A stretch of 64,000 nucleotides of DNA from Photobacterium toruni. GTDB taxonomy: Bacteria > Pseudomonadota > Gammaproteobacteria > Enterobacterales > Vibrionaceae. A program made the position numbers and the translations under genes. Of this stretch, positions 1-9,267 are shown piece after piece (position 1 is the stretch's first letter; every line of letters starts with the position of its first letter). A model generated the notes under the pieces. It was not told the origin of the DNA, did not search any database, and saw only the letters and a program-made list of their open reading frames with translations. Location: the NCBI RefSeq assembly GCF_024529955.1, contig NZ_AP024855.1:496001-560000 (forward strand), read 5' to 3'.

Positions 1-579
1 TGCACGAGCTTTAAGAATATGTCGAGCTACAACAGGGTGTGAATCCGCCGCATTGTAACCAAAAATGAGTAAGCATTTAGCAAGTTGAATTTCGGGAATA
101 GCGTTACTCATTGCGCCATTACCTACTGTTGACTCCAGACCGGAGACTGATGGTGCGTGTCACACCCTAGCACAGTGGTCAACATTGTTGGTTCCGATCA
201 CCGCCCTTGCGAATTTTTGCATCACATAGTTGGCTTCATTACCCGGACCACGAGCTGAACCTGTTGTCATTATCGCATCTGGACCATATTGCTTTTTAAT
301 TGCCATTAGCTTATCGCCGGCAAATTGAATAGCTTCATCCCAAGACACGGCTTCTAAGGCTGACTCACGTGTACGGCGAATCATTGGTTGCTTCAAGCGT
401 GGTGTTAATAAGTTGGTATCGTTGAGAAAATCCCAACCATAGTAGCCTTTCAAACAAAGTTGACCTTCATTGGTTCGACCATCAGCAGGCTCTGCTGCGA
501 TTACTTTGTTATTCTCGACAACCAACTTTAGTTTGCACCCAGTACCACAGTAGGGACAAACAACAATTGATTTTTTCAT
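1..579 (-). CDS. fdhF: formate dehydrogenase H, selenocysteine-containing (N-terminal part)
   Basis: Catalytic molybdopterin subunit of formate hydrogenlyase; oxidises formate to CO2 and passes electrons to the hydrogenase. The N-terminus has the [4Fe-4S] ligands C8, C11, C15 and C42 and the conserved K44, as in E. coli FdhF. At 160-162 the frame meets UGA, preceded by NNVDHCARV and followed in frame by HAPSVSG and then NGAMSNAI, exactly the context of Sec140 in E. coli FdhF. The reading frame stays open after it to position 1, so the UGA is selenocysteine and not a stop; a caller without Sec would cut the gene at 139 residues. About 193 of roughly 715 residues are in the window. The ATG at 577-579 has an AAGG ribosome site 5 nt upstream. 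It lies 58 bp downstream of hydN and is probably transcribed with it. Confidence 0.96.
124..162 (-). promoter_or_regulatory. bacterial SECIS element of fdhF
   Basis: Directly after the UGA (160-162) the mRNA can fold into a hairpin with stem CUCC/GGAG around a GGUCU apical loop. The loop motif GGUCU and its distance from the UGA (18 nt) match the E. coli fdhF SECIS, which SelB binds through its C-terminal winged-helix domains. The stem bases differ from E. coli while pairing is kept. selA, selB and selC lie in the same window. Confidence 0.88.
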
Positions 580-637
580 ACTAACCTTTTGGTTATAATT
601 GTTATTAATGCGTATTGTAAACCAAGGGTTTATAACA

Positions 638-1186
638 CTAGCGAGTGATCGCTACAGCTGCATTAAGCGCCGCTGCTTCACGTTTTTGTTTGCTTGTTTC
701 AATCAATGTTTCAGCTTCGATAATCTGAATTGCGCTAGTAGGACAAACTTCTACACACGCAGGACCGGCTTCACGATGAGAACACAAGTCACATTTTAAT
801 GCTTGAGACTTAGGTACCATGCGCTTAAATAACGATGTACCTTTAGATTCTTCAACCATTTTAGTCACGACATTCATTGCACCGTAGGGACAAGCAATGA
901 CACAGGTTTTACACCCGATACAACGTGACTGAATTACTTTTACATAGCCATCTTCTAAAACGATAGCGTTATTAGGGCAAACTTGTGCACATGGTGCGTC
1001 ATCACATTGACGGCACATTACAGGTGTTGTTACATGTGCATTTTTCACCAAGGTTAAGCGTGGTGAAAAATCACTAGGCGCAACGCCTGTCAATTTTCCA
1101 TCTGCTTGATGAGAAACGACACATGCGATTTCACAAGTTCGACACCCAATACACAGATTTGGATCTGCAAAAACAAACCGGTTCAT
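638..1186 (-). CDS. hydN: HydN-type electron carrier, four [4Fe-4S] clusters
   Basis: Ferredoxin-like protein of 182 residues, close to E. coli HydN from the first residues (MNRFVFADPNLCIGCRTC). Several CxxCxxCxxxC motifs (about residues 12-22, 58-68, 90-100 and a last group near 138-150) give the cysteines for four [4Fe-4S] clusters. It probably moves electrons to or from formate dehydrogenase H or helps its assembly. The ATG at 1184-1186 has AAGG 8 nt upstream. It is the first gene of a hydN-fdhF unit: fdhF starts 58 bp downstream, a sigma-54-like promoter lies about 60 bp upstream, and a terminator separates it from hycI. HycB in this window is a paralogue; the position next to fdhF and the start sequence favour HydN here. 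Confidence 0.93.
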   Translation of the reverse strand: MNRFVFADPNLCIGCRTCEIACVVSHQADGKLTGVAPSDFSPRLTLVKNAHVTTPVMCRQCDDAPCAQVCPNNAIVLEDGYVKVIQSRCIGCKTCVIACPYGAMNVVTKMVEESKGTSLFKRMVPKSQALKCDLCSHREAGPACVEVCPTSAIQIIEAETLIETSKQKREAAALNAAVAITR

Positions 1187-1247
1187 GGTCTATACCTTGT
1201 TGATATCGATATATCGCAACATAGTCTTATGCTGCGATACCTTTAAA

Positions 1248-1262
1248 GCATTAATTATACCA
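1248..1262 (-). promoter_or_regulatory. sigma-54-type promoter of hydN-fdhF
   Basis: On the minus strand the sequence is TGGTATAATTAATGC: GG and GC separated by exactly 10 bp, the invariant part of -24/-12 promoters. The match to TGGCAC-N5-TTGC is partial (TGGTAT, ATGC). The predicted start is about 50 nt before the hydN ATG. The same bases also read as an extended -10 (TGGTATAAT) for sigma-70, so the assignment leans on context: RpoN/FhlA control of FHL genes is established in E. coli, and a repeat cluster like that before hycB lies 110-180 bp upstream. Confidence 0.6.
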
Positions 1263-1310
1263 AAAATAACAAAATCATAAATTTATTTTTAACTAAATGA
1301 AATTTAAGTA

Positions 1311-1349
1311 AAAAAAAGAAGTGCATGCAATGCCGTACTTCCTTTTTTT
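1311..1349 (-). terminator. terminator after the hyc operon
   Basis: GAAGT/ACTTC stem with an inner GCA/TGC pairing, flanked by an A run on one side and a T run on the other, so it could work on both strands. On the minus strand it lies about 110 bp past the hycI stop and before the hydN promoter, so hydN-fdhF probably has its own transcript. Confidence 0.6.
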
Positions 1350-1374
1350 ATTAATGTCGATAATGTCATTACTT

Positions 1375-1425
1375 TCGTCAATCACATCGTCACTCTTCGT
1401 CAGTGACTATCGACACATTTCGTCA
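1375..1425. promoter_or_regulatory. putative FhlA-type upstream activator sites (hydN)
   Basis: Five copies of TCGWCA start at 1375, 1387, 1397, 1410 and 1420 in one orientation, 10-13 bp apart, so about one helical turn each. A TGTCGA-like copy lies just before them. The cluster is 110-180 bp upstream of the hydN sigma-54-type promoter, a normal enhancer distance. The same motif array is found before hycB. The E. coli FhlA site contains TTTCGT, which three of these copies share. Confidence 0.6.
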
Positions 1426-1456
1426 CAACTTATTGATGCTTAGAACTGATTTAGCA

Positions 1457-1981
1457 TTAACAATGCTCAAAACCACCCGATCCTTGCCACTCAGGTAAAC
1501 GCTGATAAATCGTTTCAACAGCCGCTTGTACCATCTCAGTTAACGGAAATGAAAATGCAACAATAGCAGGTTGAATACCAACAAAAACAACCTCAGGAAC
1601 AAAAGTCTTTAGGTCATCAATTAAAAAGTTCAATGGCAAGCTATGAGTAGAAACCACATACATATCAACAATGGTTTCTGGATCAATAATTCTTACCTCC
1701 CCCGCCTGTTCACCAATATCTGCCGCATCGACTACGATCACTCGTTGGGGTTGTGCTTTACGAATAAGATGTAAACAATCTTCTGGCATCGAGCCGCCTT
1801 CCAGCACACTCCAACCTGTAATCGGATTATCTTTGATCATTTTCGCTAATAATGGACCTGCACCATCGTCACCCATCATACTATTACCAACGGTAAGCAC
1901 GATATTACTGACCGATAGATCTACATCATCATTAGAGACACTTTCACCCATCACGGTTGACAAATTTACTTCCTGAAGCAT
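1457..1981 (-). CDS. hycI: hydrogenase 3 maturation protease HycI
   Basis: Nickel-dependent endopeptidase that trims the C-terminus of the hydrogenase large subunit HycE after nickel insertion. The HycI core starts with VGNSMMGDDGAGP (about residues 32-44), with the acidic metal ligand in GDDGAG, then VDAADIG (near 84) and THSLPL (near 112), as in E. coli HycI. At 174 residues it is longer than the 156 of E. coli because of about 25 extra N-terminal residues. I keep this start because a GAGGTG ribosome site lies 5 nt before the ATG. It is the last gene of the hyc operon, 40 bp after hycH, and its substrate HycE is in the same operon. Confidence 0.95.
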   Translation of the reverse strand: MLQEVNLSTVMGESVSNDDVDLSVSNIVLTVGNSMMGDDGAGPLLAKMIKDNPITGWSVLEGGSMPEDCLHLIRKAQPQRVIVVDAADIGEQAGEVRIIDPETIVDMYVVSTHSLPLNFLIDDLKTFVPEVVFVGIQPAIVAFSFPLTEMVQAAVETIYQRLPEWQGSGGFEHC

Positions 1982-2021
1982 ATCTTCACCTCATGTAGCG
2001 TATTTTCATCATGTAACATGG

Positions 2022-2471
2022 TTAACGCATCCCTCTAATCATCATATACATCGTTGGTTCACGGTGAATATCACCAAGTGCACTAATAAAATCACGGGTT
2101 AATTGCTGTGAACGAGCAGTTTGCGTTGAACTATCAATCCGATCAAACGCTAACGCCAGCATATTAAGGTGCTCTGGATAAATTGTGATTTCACCAAACA
2201 CAAAATAGCCTTTCATTTTATTAAACGCTTCACCATCTTGAGGTAACGCACTAATCCACGTTAGATACTCATCACCTTCACACTCAATTACCGCTTTTAA
2301 ACAATCAACGACACCTAAATGGTGACCAATCGCCAAACTGTAATACATGATCTGTTTAGCTTCTTCAGGCACATCATAACTTTCATCAACAAACTTTCGT
2401 CCTAACGTATAAAAGTAGATATGGCCTTGAAAATGGCGAGACTGTGTTAATTCCGCTAAAACATCACTCAT
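2022..2471 (-). CDS. hycH: formate hydrogenlyase maturation protein HycH
   Basis: Needed for maturation of the hydrogenase 3 large subunit; not part of the final complex in E. coli. Diagnostic segments are [27 protein letters not shown] and, at the C-terminus, [15 protein letters not shown], which line up with E. coli HycH. The start is uncertain. I chose the ATG at 2469-2471 (GGAA 9 nt upstream, 8-nt overlap with hycG, 149 residues). A GTG at 2508-2510 would add 13 residues, would overlap hycG by 47 nt and has no ribosome site. E. coli HycH begins even later, near FYTL. It lies between hycG and hycI, as in E. coli. Confidence 0.92.
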   Translation of the reverse strand: MSDVLAELTQSRHFQGHIYFYTLGRKFVDESYDVPEEAKQIMYYSLAIGHHLGVVDCLKAVIECEGDEYLTWISALPQDGEAFNKMKGYFVFGEITIYPEHLNMLALAFDRIDSSTQTARSQQLTRDFISALGDIHREPTMYMMIRGMR

Positions 2472-3306
2472 TGGTACAATTTCCACATGATGTTTGACCT
2501 TGCTGAACACTAGGGCATGTATCTGCCCCCGTTAATGCTGCCATGGTTTTTGACAGTAAAATATTCACAATTTCTGTTAACCGTGGATCATTTTTAGTTG
2601 CAAGATAAGCACTGATTTTTTGGTCGACATCATCAGCACTACAGGTCGCCAATACATCCATAACGTCATCAGCAATACGTTGGCCTTGAACATAACCTGC
2701 AAGTACACGTGCTTGACGCTCAATCATCACTTTAATATCCAATGGAATTTCAGTGTGTTTTAAGGTTGCTTTTTGTTCATCCGGTTGGTGCACTTTCGCT
2801 TTTAATTTTTGATCAAGTAAACCTAGCGCAACAGCAAAACCATAAATAGTCGCAGCGGGGGTTGGCGGACAACCTGGAATATAGACATCCACAGGCACAA
2901 TTTTATCTGTACCACCCCATACACAATAAAGATCGTGGAAAATACCGCCGTCACAACCACATGCCCCATAAGAAATAACAATCTTCGGATCAGGCGCTGC
3001 TTCATAAGCACGTAATGCTGGTGCTCGCATGGCACGAGTTACTGCGCCGGTAAACAATAAAATGTCAGCATGACGCGGTGAAGCTACAACTTTAATACCA
3101 AATCGTTCAGTATCAAAAATAGGTGTTGTTGCTGCAAAAATTTCAATTTCACACGCGTTACAACCACCACAGTCAACACGATAAACATAAGCAGATCGAC
3201 GAATTTCTTTGATCAATGCATCTTTTAACTTTTGGCTATTCGGCGGAAGCGCAACAGGTACGGTTTGAGTATGAGCTGTACCAACTAGCTGTTTTATACC
3301 TTTCAC
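2464..3306 (-). CDS. hycG: [NiFe]-hydrogenase 3 small subunit HycG
   Basis: NuoB-like small subunit of the FHL hydrogenase; it carries the [4Fe-4S] cluster that feeds electrons to the HycE active site. Core motifs are [48 protein letters not shown] and [13 protein letters not shown], which supply the cluster cysteines. The start is a GTG at 3304-3306 with a GAGGAG ribosome site 6 nt upstream; it overlaps the hycF stop by 4 nt (GTGA), so translation is probably coupled. At 280 residues it is about 25 longer than the E. coli protein. The extra part is a C-terminal tail with three cysteines (C-x9-C-x2-C) that I do not know from E. coli HycG. Confidence 0.96.
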   Translation of the reverse strand: MKGIKQLVGTAHTQTVPVALPPNSQKLKDALIKEIRRSAYVYRVDCGGCNACEIEIFAATTPIFDTERFGIKVVASPRHADILLFTGAVTRAMRAPALRAYEAAPDPKIVISYGACGCDGGIFHDLYCVWGGTDKIVPVDVYIPGCPPTPAATIYGFAVALGLLDQKLKAKVHQPDEQKATLKHTEIPLDIKVMIERQARVLAGYVQGQRIADDVMDVLATCSADDVDQKISAYLATKNDPRLTEIVNILLSKTMAALTGADTCPSVQQGQTSCGNCTNE

Positions 3307-3851
3307 TTTTGCTCCTCAAGATAACGAAGATGACTGACATTTTCGCTGTCTAACATATTGTTGCTACGACGACATTCAGGACATGTTTCAATTTGCTTAC
3401 GGCGTTCTATAAGTTGCTCACCGCTAACGCCACTTTGCGCTAATGTATCGATAACATATTCAAGTAACTTACTCGCAACAAATGGGCGATCACATTGGCG
3501 ACAGTTTGCCAAACTAAATACCGCTTCATCATAAAGATCAGCTTTATTGGTAACAGCTAACTCAAAATTCTGTGTTAATTTAATTGCATGAGTTGGGCAA
3601 ACCTCTTCACAACGTCCACAATAAATACAACGAGCAGTAGAAAGCTCCCAGCGACGGGTTCCCGCTTTAGTATCTGTTTCCATGATCAAGGCATTAGCAG
3701 GACAAGCACGTGTACACGCACCACAAGACAAACACTGATCAGCGTCTAATTCAGGTTTACCACGAAAATCTTCACTCACCTCTAGCGGTGCAAAAGGATA
3801 TTTAGTGGTAACTGAACCTGTTTTGATAACTGTTTTTAATAGCTTAAACAC
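3303..3851 (-). CDS. hycF: formate hydrogenlyase ferredoxin subunit HycF
   Basis: NuoI-like 182-residue subunit with two [4Fe-4S] clusters, linking the ferredoxin arm to the HycE/HycG hydrogenase. The two full motifs are [12 protein letters not shown] (about residues 41-52) and [12 protein letters not shown] (about 75-86). Two CxxC pairs further on (NCRQCDRP and CPECRR) recall the extra zinc- or rubredoxin-like cysteines of this family. The gene lies 8 bp after hycE and shares a 4-nt stop/start overlap with hycG, as expected in a tightly packed complex I-like operon. Confidence 0.95.
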   Translation of the reverse strand: MFKLLKTVIKTGSVTTKYPFAPLEVSEDFRGKPELDADQCLSCGACTRACPANALIMETDTKAGTRRWELSTARCIYCGRCEEVCPTHAIKLTQNFELAVTNKADLYDEAVFSLANCRQCDRPFVASKLLEYVIDTLAQSGVSGEQLIERRKQIETCPECRRSNNMLDSENVSHLRYLEEQK

Positions 3852-3859
3852 ATGACCTC

Positions 3860-5614
3860 CTAAAGCTTGAATGGCGAGTTCTTGCGGTCAATGCTGTATT
3901 GCTCAATCGCTTTATAAGGAACAGTTTTACTACGCTGCTTTTTAGTATCGACAATCGTTACACGGTCAGTACATGAATAACATGGATCTAAACTACCAAT
4001 AATTAACGGCGCATCAGCCACTGTGTTACCACGTAACATATAACGTAATGTTGGCCAGTTAGCGTATGTAGCCGCACGACAACGCCAGCGGAATAGTTTT
4101 TGGTTATCGCCCGTCATACTCCAGTGAACATTTTCACCACGCGGTGCTTCGGTGAAACCTAATGCGAACTTATTAGGTTTATAATCAAAACCTTCCGTTA
4201 AAATTGCACCTGGTGGTAGGTGATCTAATCCATACTCAATCACATTTAATGATTCAAATACTTCACGTACACGTACCATTACACGCGAGAATACATCGCC
4301 GTTTTCCATCACTTGAATATTAATCGGCACATTACCGTAAGATTCTAATGACTGACCATGCACAGTACGTACATCACGCTTAAAACCACTCGCACGAATC
4401 AATGGACCTACAGGACTATAATCACGCGCAATTTGCTTACTTAAAATACCTACGCCTTCAGTACGACTACCAATATTTGGCGTTGAAAGCAGCACATCCA
4501 CCAGCTCAGAGAATTTCTGACGGACTTCTTTCACCATCGCTATACCTTGTACGCGCTGCTGTTTTAGAAAATCACGACGCACACCACCAATTAAGTTCAT
4601 GCCGTATGTTTTACGCGCACCCGTTAGTAACTCAGCCAATTCCATGGTCTTTTCACGAACACGGAAAAATTGCATAAAGCCAGAGTCAAAACCAACAAAG
4701 TGACTTGATAGTCCAATGTTAAGTAAGTGACTATGTAGACGCTCAACTTCAAGTAATACGGTACGGATCATCTTCGCGCGGAACGGTACATCCACTGATA
4801 ATGCGTTTTCAATAGTATTGCTGTAACCAACACTGTGAGTAAAGCCACAGATACCACATACACGGTCAGTTAACTGTGCCACTTCATGGTAACCCATGCG
4901 TGTTTCAGCTAATTTTTCCATGCCACGGTGAACATAGAACATACGGTAATCGGCATCAACAATGTCTTCACCATCAACGAACAGACGGAAGTGACCGGGT
5001 TCATCAGAGGTAATATGCAATGGACCAACAGGCACGATACGGTTGCTATCATCACCCAGTTGATTATCAAACTGATAGGTTTCCGTTTCTGTTGTAGGTT
5101 GTGGACGCTGACGGTAATCCATCGCATCTTTACGTAACGGGTGAAGGTTTTCAGGCCAATCATCAGGCAGTACTAAACGACGCTCATCGGGTAAACCTAC
5201 CGGATGTAAGCCGTACATATCACGGATCTCACGCTCACCCCATACAGCACCGGGAATAGTTGGCGTAATAGAAATAAATTCTTGGCTATTGGCATCAACC
5301 AATACTTTTACTGTTACCCAACTCTTTACTTCACCTTCCATTGAAAGCGCATGATAAACCGCAAAATGACCGTTCAATGTACGCTCATCATTACCAAAGG
5401 TTACTGTTAACCAGCCACCTTGATCGTAATAAAGCCACTTCATAACATCGACAAGTGACGTCATTTTTACGGTAATAGTCACTTGGTTTTCTGTTTGCCA
5501 CTCTTCATCAATAATCGCTGATGGGAAGAAATGATTCACACCATCGACATAATTTTTACCAATACGGCCCGCTTGTGGCTGCGAGTGGAATTGTTGAGAT
5601 GTATTGTTTGTCAT
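3860..5614 (-). CDS. hycE: [NiFe]-hydrogenase 3 large subunit HycE
   Basis: Catalytic large subunit of FHL; reduces protons to H2. The first ~175 residues are a NuoC-like domain (GGWLTVTFGNDERTLNGH, VWGEREIRDMYGLHPVGLPDERR) fused to the NuoD-like hydrogenase domain. Nickel/iron ligands are in RVCGICGFTHS and in DPCYSCTDR near the C-terminus. A 33-residue tail follows R551 and matches the peptide that HycI removes; E. coli cuts at Arg/Met, here the site would be Arg/Val. Length is 584 against 569 in E. coli. It lies 9 bp after hycD and 8 bp before hycF. The ribosome site is weak (GGTAAG, 9 nt before the ATG). Confidence 0.97.
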   Translation of the reverse strand: MTNNTSQQFHSQPQAGRIGKNYVDGVNHFFPSAIIDEEWQTENQVTITVKMTSLVDVMKWLYYDQGGWLTVTFGNDERTLNGHFAVYHALSMEGEVKSWVTVKVLVDANSQEFISITPTIPGAVWGEREIRDMYGLHPVGLPDERRLVLPDDWPENLHPLRKDAMDYRQRPQPTTETETYQFDNQLGDDSNRIVPVGPLHITSDEPGHFRLFVDGEDIVDADYRMFYVHRGMEKLAETRMGYHEVAQLTDRVCGICGFTHSVGYSNTIENALSVDVPFRAKMIRTVLLEVERLHSHLLNIGLSSHFVGFDSGFMQFFRVREKTMELAELLTGARKTYGMNLIGGVRRDFLKQQRVQGIAMVKEVRQKFSELVDVLLSTPNIGSRTEGVGILSKQIARDYSPVGPLIRASGFKRDVRTVHGQSLESYGNVPINIQVMENGDVFSRVMVRVREVFESLNVIEYGLDHLPPGAILTEGFDYKPNKFALGFTEAPRGENVHWSMTGDNQKLFRWRCRAATYANWPTLRYMLRGNTVADAPLIIGSLDPCYSCTDRVTIVDTKKQRSKTVPYKAIEQYSIDRKNSPFKL

Positions 5615-5623
5615 ATCTATAAC

Positions 5624-6577
5624 TTACCAACCAAAAATTAAAAAAATCAGAGCCAAAACGGCAACTAAAAACGCAGGGAAAATAGCACGATGAATTTTAG
5701 TAAAATGCACACGTGCCATGGTGTTTTCAACAAGACCTGCAATCAGGAACACCACAAATAATTTAATCAACAAAATAATAGTTGCGGAGAACAAACCACC
5801 GAAGCTAAGACTACTTGCTTTGCCCCATGGAATGAAAATCGCAAGGAATAGCTGTGCAACAACGAGTTGCTTTAGACCTAATCCTAATTTAACCATTGCC
5901 AATGCAGAACCTGAATATTCTGTCATTGGACCTTCTTGAAGTTCTTGCTCTGCTTCTGCACTATCAAATGGCACTTTACCCATTTCAATAAACAGCGCAA
6001 ACGCACACACAATACCAGCAAGAATAATGGTTAATGGATGATGCCATTCATTATTTGCTAGAGCATGACTGATATAGCCTAAGTCTGTTGTACCTACACT
6101 CAGTGCAACCACAACAATCGCAAGAATTAACACGGGTTCAACTAAGATACCCAATGTCAATTCACGACTACCACCCATACCAGCAAACATACTGTTTGAA
6201 TCAATACCTGATAATGAGAAGAAGAAACGGAAAATCGCTAGCAAGTAGATATCAGTAATAATATCTCCCGAAATTGGAAATGGTGACACCTGAGTAACTG
6301 TAGGCAGTGCCATTCCAATTAATAGCATCGTAACTACAAGTACCCATGGCATGATCCAAAAAATAAATCCGGAATTTGCTGGAGCAACAGATTGACGACG
6401 TAATAATTTGGCAATATCACGGTAATCTTGCAAAATACCCGGCCCTTGGCGCGAATGAATTTTGGCACGAATAACGCGAGAGAAACCAGTAGCAAGCGGT
6501 GCTAACATCAGCATTAAAATGGCTTGGACAATCGCTAATACAATCCAACCCGCTGTAGGCATTTCAAGTGGGGACAT
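5624..6577 (-). CDS. hycD: formate hydrogenlyase membrane subunit HycD
   Basis: NuoH-like inner-membrane protein of 317 residues (307 in E. coli) that anchors the hydrogenase arm. About eight hydrophobic helices are visible. The family signatures are GFSRVIRAKIHSRQGPG near residues 31-47, FRFFFSLSGIDSNSMFAGMGGSRE in the middle, and EMGKVPFDSAEAEQELQEGP with its charged and polar residues at the junction to the soluble arm. The ATG overlaps the hycC stop by one base (TAATG), so translation is probably coupled. Confidence 0.96.
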   Translation of the reverse strand: MSPLEMPTAGWIVLAIVQAILMLMLAPLATGFSRVIRAKIHSRQGPGILQDYRDIAKLLRRQSVAPANSGFIFWIMPWVLVVTMLLIGMALPTVTQVSPFPISGDIITDIYLLAIFRFFFSLSGIDSNSMFAGMGGSRELTLGILVEPVLILAIVVVALSVGTTDLGYISHALANNEWHHPLTIILAGIVCAFALFIEMGKVPFDSAEAEQELQEGPMTEYSGSALAMVKLGLGLKQLVVAQLFLAIFIPWGKASSLSFGGLFSATIILLIKLFVVFLIAGLVENTMARVHFTKIHRAIFPAFLVAVLALIFLIFGW

Positions 6578-8508
6578 TAGTGACTAACTCCTGAAATGAG
6601 AGGAACGAACAACACCACTACCACTACGGCAATAATGCAGAATCGACACACTTTACGACTATCTAATGTTGGATTTTCACCACCATTACTGAGGTAAGGC
6701 AGCACAAATCGTTCAGTAAATGATTGCTGACGATTGTTATAAATAAAACCAAACATATTACGCATTGGACGCGTAATACTTGCAGCAGAAACCGTCATTT
6801 TATGCTCGTATTGGTAACCACATGCCCAAGGATCACCTTGATGACGACGTGGAAGACGACGTTGACGGAAGGCGTAAAGTAATGCAGCAGGTACTAAGGT
6901 TAATAGTGCCAGTGCAATCGCAATAACAGGGGTTGAAAGGATCGCTTGATCAGCAACTGCAGGGTAAACTGTTAACCCATGAGCAACCGTTACTGGTGCC
7001 ATGTTCAACATTGAAGATGCAATTGATGAGAAGTACGGCGCAATCCATGGAGAACAGACACCAAGTACCACACACAATATCGCAAGCGATGTCGTTGCAG
7101 TGATCATTGCAGGACCTACTTCACGCGTATTAGCAGCACGCTCTGTTTTTGGTGCACCAGTAAAACAAATACCGTATACCTTCACAAAACACATGCATGC
7201 TAAAGCACCCGTAAAGGCAAGCATTACCATTCCAAATGGACCAAACAATAAGTTTGCTACCGTACCCACTTTACCCATGCTAAATAGCGATTGATAAATA
7301 AACCATTCTGAAACAAAACCATTTAATGGTGGTAAGGCACAAATTGCTAAAGTACCAATCAAAAACGCTGCAGCAGTTTTAGGCATTGTTTTTGCCAAGC
7401 CACCCATGCTATCCATATCTTTAGTATGCATACGGAATACAATTGAACCAGAGCCTAAACATAATAGGCCTTTGAACACTGCATGGTTTAATAAATGGTA
7501 TAAACCGCCTAATAAACCCAGTAGCGCTAAAACTGGATGATGAGACGCGATACCAATCATACTTACACCAACACCAATTAAAATGATGCCGATATTTTCA
7601 ATGGTATGGTATGCCAATAAGCGTTTAATATCGTGCTCAGCCAATGCGTACATTACGCCAAGAACAGAAGACACTGCGCCAAAGATTAAGACTGCAAAGC
7701 CCCACCATAATTGGGTTGCGCCTAAAAATAAAATCGCAAATTTTAAAATGCCATAGATACCAATTTTCACCATTACACATGATATAAGTGTTGAACAATA
7801 TGACGGCGAAATAGGATAAGCTTTAATTAACCAACCATGTAGACCAATGCCCGCAGATTTAATACCAAAGCCGACTAATGCAAGTAAGAACACTAATGAT
7901 GCTGTCGCCCCTGTTACAGGGTTATGCATAATTGCACTAAATTGATAACTGTTAGCGTGTGAAGCAACAATAACAAAAGCGAAAACAATCAGTACACTTG
8001 CAGCATGATCCACAATAAAATATTGTAAACCCGCTTTTTTACTTGCAGCACTACCATCGCTGATAACAATCAACCAAGAAGCCAGTGAAATGATCTCCAT
8101 TAAGATAATAAAGACCATTACATTAGCTGACACCACAAGGGCTGTCATTGCTGCAGCAAATACGTTAAAAAGTACATTTACTTTCCAACCACCTTTGCCG
8201 TAGTACTCTTCTAAATAGTTAATCGAATAAACAGAGGCAGCCATGGTCACCAAGGAAATCACCACCACCATCAGTGCTGACAACATATCCATGCTAAACC
8301 AGTGACTCATTGCTGCTGTAGCATCGGCAGCATCATAACCTGTTACTATCGTGCTAATACCCGCAATGATGCCAAACAGGCCACCAAAAGCACTGATCAC
8401 ACCCGCAAGACGCAAACTTTCTTGCTCATGTTTACGCCCTTGATACGATAAAATCGCAGCCACGGCATAACTGATTAAAGCAAAACAAACTAAAACTAAT
8501 GGACTCAT
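6577..8508 (-). CDS. hycC: formate hydrogenlyase membrane subunit HycC
   Basis: NuoL/MrpA-like antiporter-type membrane subunit, 643 residues (608 in E. coli), with about 14-16 hydrophobic segments. The proton-translocation core (Proton_antipo_M) shows the family pattern: YFIVDHAAS, GFGIKSAGIGLHGWLIKAYP with its lysine, LLAYHTIENIGIILIG, and GGLYHLLNHAVFKGLLCLGSG with the lysine/histidine pair. It is thought to tie formate-driven H2 evolution to ion transport, though coupling in FHL is debated. It overlaps hycB by 4 nt (ATGA) and hycD by 1 nt. Confidence 0.96.
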   Translation of the reverse strand: MSPLVLVCFALISYAVAAILSYQGRKHEQESLRLAGVISAFGGLFGIIAGISTIVTGYDAADATAAMSHWFSMDMLSALMVVVISLVTMAASVYSINYLEEYYGKGGWKVNVLFNVFAAAMTALVVSANVMVFIILMEIISLASWLIVISDGSAASKKAGLQYFIVDHAASVLIVFAFVIVASHANSYQFSAIMHNPVTGATASLVFLLALVGFGIKSAGIGLHGWLIKAYPISPSYCSTLISCVMVKIGIYGILKFAILFLGATQLWWGFAVLIFGAVSSVLGVMYALAEHDIKRLLAYHTIENIGIILIGVGVSMIGIASHHPVLALLGLLGGLYHLLNHAVFKGLLCLGSGSIVFRMHTKDMDSMGGLAKTMPKTAAAFLIGTLAICALPPLNGFVSEWFIYQSLFSMGKVGTVANLLFGPFGMVMLAFTGALACMCFVKVYGICFTGAPKTERAANTREVGPAMITATTSLAILCVVLGVCSPWIAPYFSSIASSMLNMAPVTVAHGLTVYPAVADQAILSTPVIAIALALLTLVPAALLYAFRQRRLPRRHQGDPWACGYQYEHKMTVSAASITRPMRNMFGFIYNNRQQSFTERFVLPYLSNGGENPTLDSRKVCRFCIIAVVVVVLFVPLISGVSH

Positions 8509-9119
8509 CGTGTTACTGCTCCACCTTTGGCTGACGCTGCACTATCGGCTGCACACTCACGTTTAATATCACGTGCTTTAGCGATATTTTCTGCATCGAT
8601 TAGCACAATCGCTTGTGTTGGACATACTTCAGCACAGGCTGGTCCTTGTTCACGGAAACCGCACAAATCACATTTAACTGCAATGCTCTTTACTCCAGGC
8701 TCCCAAGCAAGAATATCTTGACCAAATGTGCTTGGAATTGAAGTTGAAGGGTTACTTGAACGAATGGTTGAAGGAATATAGGTATCGTAACTATTTGCCA
8801 TCGCAATAGGTCGACTACCATCAAAAGCGATTGCACCAAAAGGACAAGCAACAGCACATAACGTACAACCGACACATAATGTTTCATTAAGCATGACACG
8901 ATCTTGTTGCTTAGTGATCGCTTGCACTGGACATACTGTCGCACAAGGTGCATCTTCACAATGACGACACATCACAGGCGCTGTGGCATCATCTAGTTTA
9001 ACCACGGTTAGGCGGGGATGGCTTTGCAGTCCTTGTTGTTTATGTACTGTCGAACAGGCTGCCATGCAGGTGCCACAACCAATACACTTCTCAGGATCTG
9101 CAATTACAAAGCTTTTCAT
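8505..9119 (-). CDS. hycB: formate hydrogenlyase electron-transfer subunit HycB
   Basis: Ferredoxin-type subunit with four [4Fe-4S] clusters that links FdhF to the hydrogenase arm. Cysteine groups: CIGCGTCMAAC (about 14-24), CRHCEDAPCATVCP (about 52-65), CVGCTLCAVACP (about 82-93) and CDLCGFREQGPACAEVCP near 150-167. It is longer (204 residues) than HydN because of a linker before the last cluster, like E. coli HycB (203). It is the first gene of the operon here; no hycA (the small FhlA antagonist of E. coli) precedes it. A sigma-54-type promoter is about 25 nt before the predicted transcript's start codon. Confidence 0.95.
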   Translation of the reverse strand: MKSFVIADPEKCIGCGTCMAACSTVHKQQGLQSHPRLTVVKLDDATAPVMCRHCEDAPCATVCPVQAITKQQDRVMLNETLCVGCTLCAVACPFGAIAFDGSRPIAMANSYDTYIPSTIRSSNPSTSIPSTFGQDILAWEPGVKSIAVKCDLCGFREQGPACAEVCPTQAIVLIDAENIAKARDIKRECAADSAASAKGGAVTR

Positions 9120-9154
9120 TGTCTACCTAGTCAATCGCAAAAAAAACCATTAAA

Positions 9155-9169
9155 GCAATAAATATGCCA
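9155..9169 (-). promoter_or_regulatory. sigma-54 promoter of the hyc operon
   Basis: The minus strand reads TGGCATATTTATTGC, with GG and GC 10 bp apart and TTGC intact; only the C of the -24 box (TGGCAC) is changed. The predicted start, near 9144, gives a leader of about 25 nt before hycB. RpoN control of hyc operons is established in E. coli. Confidence 0.85.
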
Positions 9170-9267
9170 AAAAAGTATATATTATATAAACCATTAAATA
9201 TCAACAACTTATAAATAAATAGAGGTTAAAAAATACTTTTAATAATAAAAATACAGACCTCAATATG

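Noticed and set aside
2472..2510. GTG start for hycH at 2510
   Set aside because: It has no ribosome site, would overlap hycG by 47 nt, and E. coli HycH starts even further downstream; the ATG at 2471 is preferred.
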